Shown piece by piece: positions 7,290-8,216 of a stretch of 8,216 bases of DNA. The stretch covers positions 1-8,216 of the forward strand of contig CALCPT010000578.1 in the NCBI GenBank assembly GCA_937897265.1, written 5' to 3'. A model generated the notes under the pieces. It ran no database searches. It saw only the letters and a list, made by a program, of their open reading frames with translations, and had not been told where the DNA came from. Source of the stretch: an uncultured Alcaligenaceae bacterium. GTDB taxonomy: Bacteria > Pseudomonadota > Gammaproteobacteria > Burkholderiales > Burkholderiaceae_B. A program made the translations under genes and the position numbers. Positions within the stretch are counted from its first letter, which is position 1, and the number at the start of each line of letters is the position of its first letter.

Positions 7290-8216
7290 ATGAAGCCTGT
7301 CATCAAGAATTTGAGAACCACCGCACTGGCCTGCGCCTCCCTGCTTGCCGCCTCCTTGTTCAGCACCACCACACTCGCGCAGACCACCCCGGCGACGGTC
7401 CCCTCCTCGTTCCTGGGGACCTATCAACTGACCTACGAATCCTTCAGCCCGAGCTCTCCCATTGCCAGCAACACCAAGCTGCAGCTGGTGCTGGCCCCTG
7501 GTGGCGTGATGTGTGTGGCGGGCTATAACCTGACCAACCCCTACCAGAAAGCCGGCAACACGGTGGAAACCTTCTGGACCGAATCCAAGTCAGGCATCAG
7601 CCTGGCGGTGGCGAGCGTGAACGGCAACTTTCATGAGATCAACGTGCTGTCTGGAAGCACCTTTGTCGGCCAGATGAACGGCAGCAAGATCAGCACCGCC
7701 ACCTCCTGCACAGGGACGCCAGTGACTCCCGCAGCACCAGTCGTTGATCCCGCCAAGATTGAACAGGTCTTCACGCAGGCCCAGCAGAAGTTGGCGCAGT
7801 ACTTCCCGTCAACCGGCGCGTCTGCGACCCAGAAGAACGGCGACTACACCTACCGTTTCTATCAGGGCACAGGTATTTATCTGGCGATCAACAACGGTGA
7901 GGTCTATGTGATGGGTGGCGCCTTCGGCAATACGCCCGTCAAGCAGGGGCCGCTGGAAACCATTCTGTCGGAACTGACCAAGATGCAGGTGAGCATTCCC
8001 GCGATTCCGTCTGGCGATGCCAAGCTGGTGATCACTGGCCGCGTAGGAACCTCCGGCATCAACGTCGATATCGGCGCCATTACCCTCGACAACGTGCCGA
8101 TGGTTGCGGGCAATGATGTCGACTCCGTCAAGAAAGCGGTGGAGGATCAGTACAAGACTCCTGGCATCACCGGCAATATCGCCGTGCCGCTGATCTCCTC
8201 CAGCAGCACGCAGACT
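7290..8216 (+). CDS. Secreted protein of unknown function, 3' end cut by window
   Basis: I do not recognise this protein as a named family. The frame is open for 309 codons from the ATG at 7290 to the window end, with no stop. Residues 1-30 are a clear signal peptide: a basic start (MKPVIKNLR), a hydrophobic stretch TALACASLLAASLF, and probable cleavage after TTTLA, before QTTPATV. No lipobox is seen, so export to periplasm or outside is likely. Residues 40-140 look beta-rich (GTYQLTYESF, TKLQLVLAPGGVMCVAGYNL) and hold the only two cysteines of the mature part, C75 and C140, which could pair. A proline/threonine-rich linker (TGTPVTPAAP) leads to a second part with YRFYQGTGIYLAINNGEVYVMGGAFGN split over residues 188-214, a motif type I loosely recall from uncharacterised proteobacterial exported proteins. 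The tail to residue 309 (LVITGRVGTSG, GAITLDNVPMV) is also beta-rich. Third codon positions are strongly G/C (36 of the first 42), unlike most genes to the left. Confidence 0.8.
   Translation, partial: MKPVIKNLRTTALACASLLAASLFSTTTLAQTTPATVPSSFLGTYQLTYESFSPSSPIASNTKLQLVLAPGGVMCVAGYNLTNPYQKAGNTVETFWTESKSGISLAVASVNGNFHEINVLSGSTFVGQMNGSKISTATSCTGTPVTPAAPVVDPAKIEQVFTQAQQKLAQYFPSTGASATQKNGDYTYRFYQGTGIYLAINNGEVYVMGGAFGNTPVKQGPLETILSELTKMQVSIPAIPSGDAKLVITGRVGTSGINVDIGAITLDNVPMVAGNDVDSVKKAVEDQYKTPGITGNIAVPLISSSSTQT

Overview
The window looks like a chromosomal segment of a beta-proteobacterium, most likely order Burkholderiales. The reasons are an AcnB-type aconitase, a periplasmic receptor of the Bug/tripartite tricarboxylate transporter type, and a glutathione-dependent formaldehyde dehydrogenase of the usual proteobacterial form. 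No genus can be fixed from the sequence alone. I see no rRNA, tRNA, CRISPR array, transposase or phage gene.

Left part (1-2730, minus strand): aconitase B (acnB) enters from the right and is cut by the window start after 816 codons, so only about the last 45-50 residues are missing. Its upstream region is rich in signals. There is a good sigma-70 promoter (TTGATC, 17 bp, TACAAT), an A/T-rich palindromic operator candidate directly upstream of the -35 box, and nested inverted repeats in the predicted 5' leader. Next to it lies the strong hairpin terminator of the neighbouring amidase gene.

Middle part (2731-7144): an acetamidase/formamidase-family hydrolase (minus) is divergent from three plus-strand genes spaced by 80-90 bp. 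These encode a Bug-type solute receptor, a phytanoyl-CoA dioxygenase-family Fe(II)/2-oxoglutarate oxygenase, and a class III alcohol dehydrogenase (adhC/frmA). One reading is a small catabolic unit: uptake of an organic acid, oxidative cleavage or hydroxylation, disposal of formaldehyde through glutathione, and hydrolysis of an amide (possibly formamide). This is inference; the substrate is unknown.

Right part (7145-8216): a 22-bp perfect palindrome follows adhC. A secreted protein of unknown function then runs off the window end. Its codons are much richer in G/C at third positions than those of most genes to the left, and the change begins inside the last ~130 bases of adhC. That points to a recombination junction, horizontal acquisition, or a chimeric assembly join, and is the most notable anomaly of the window.
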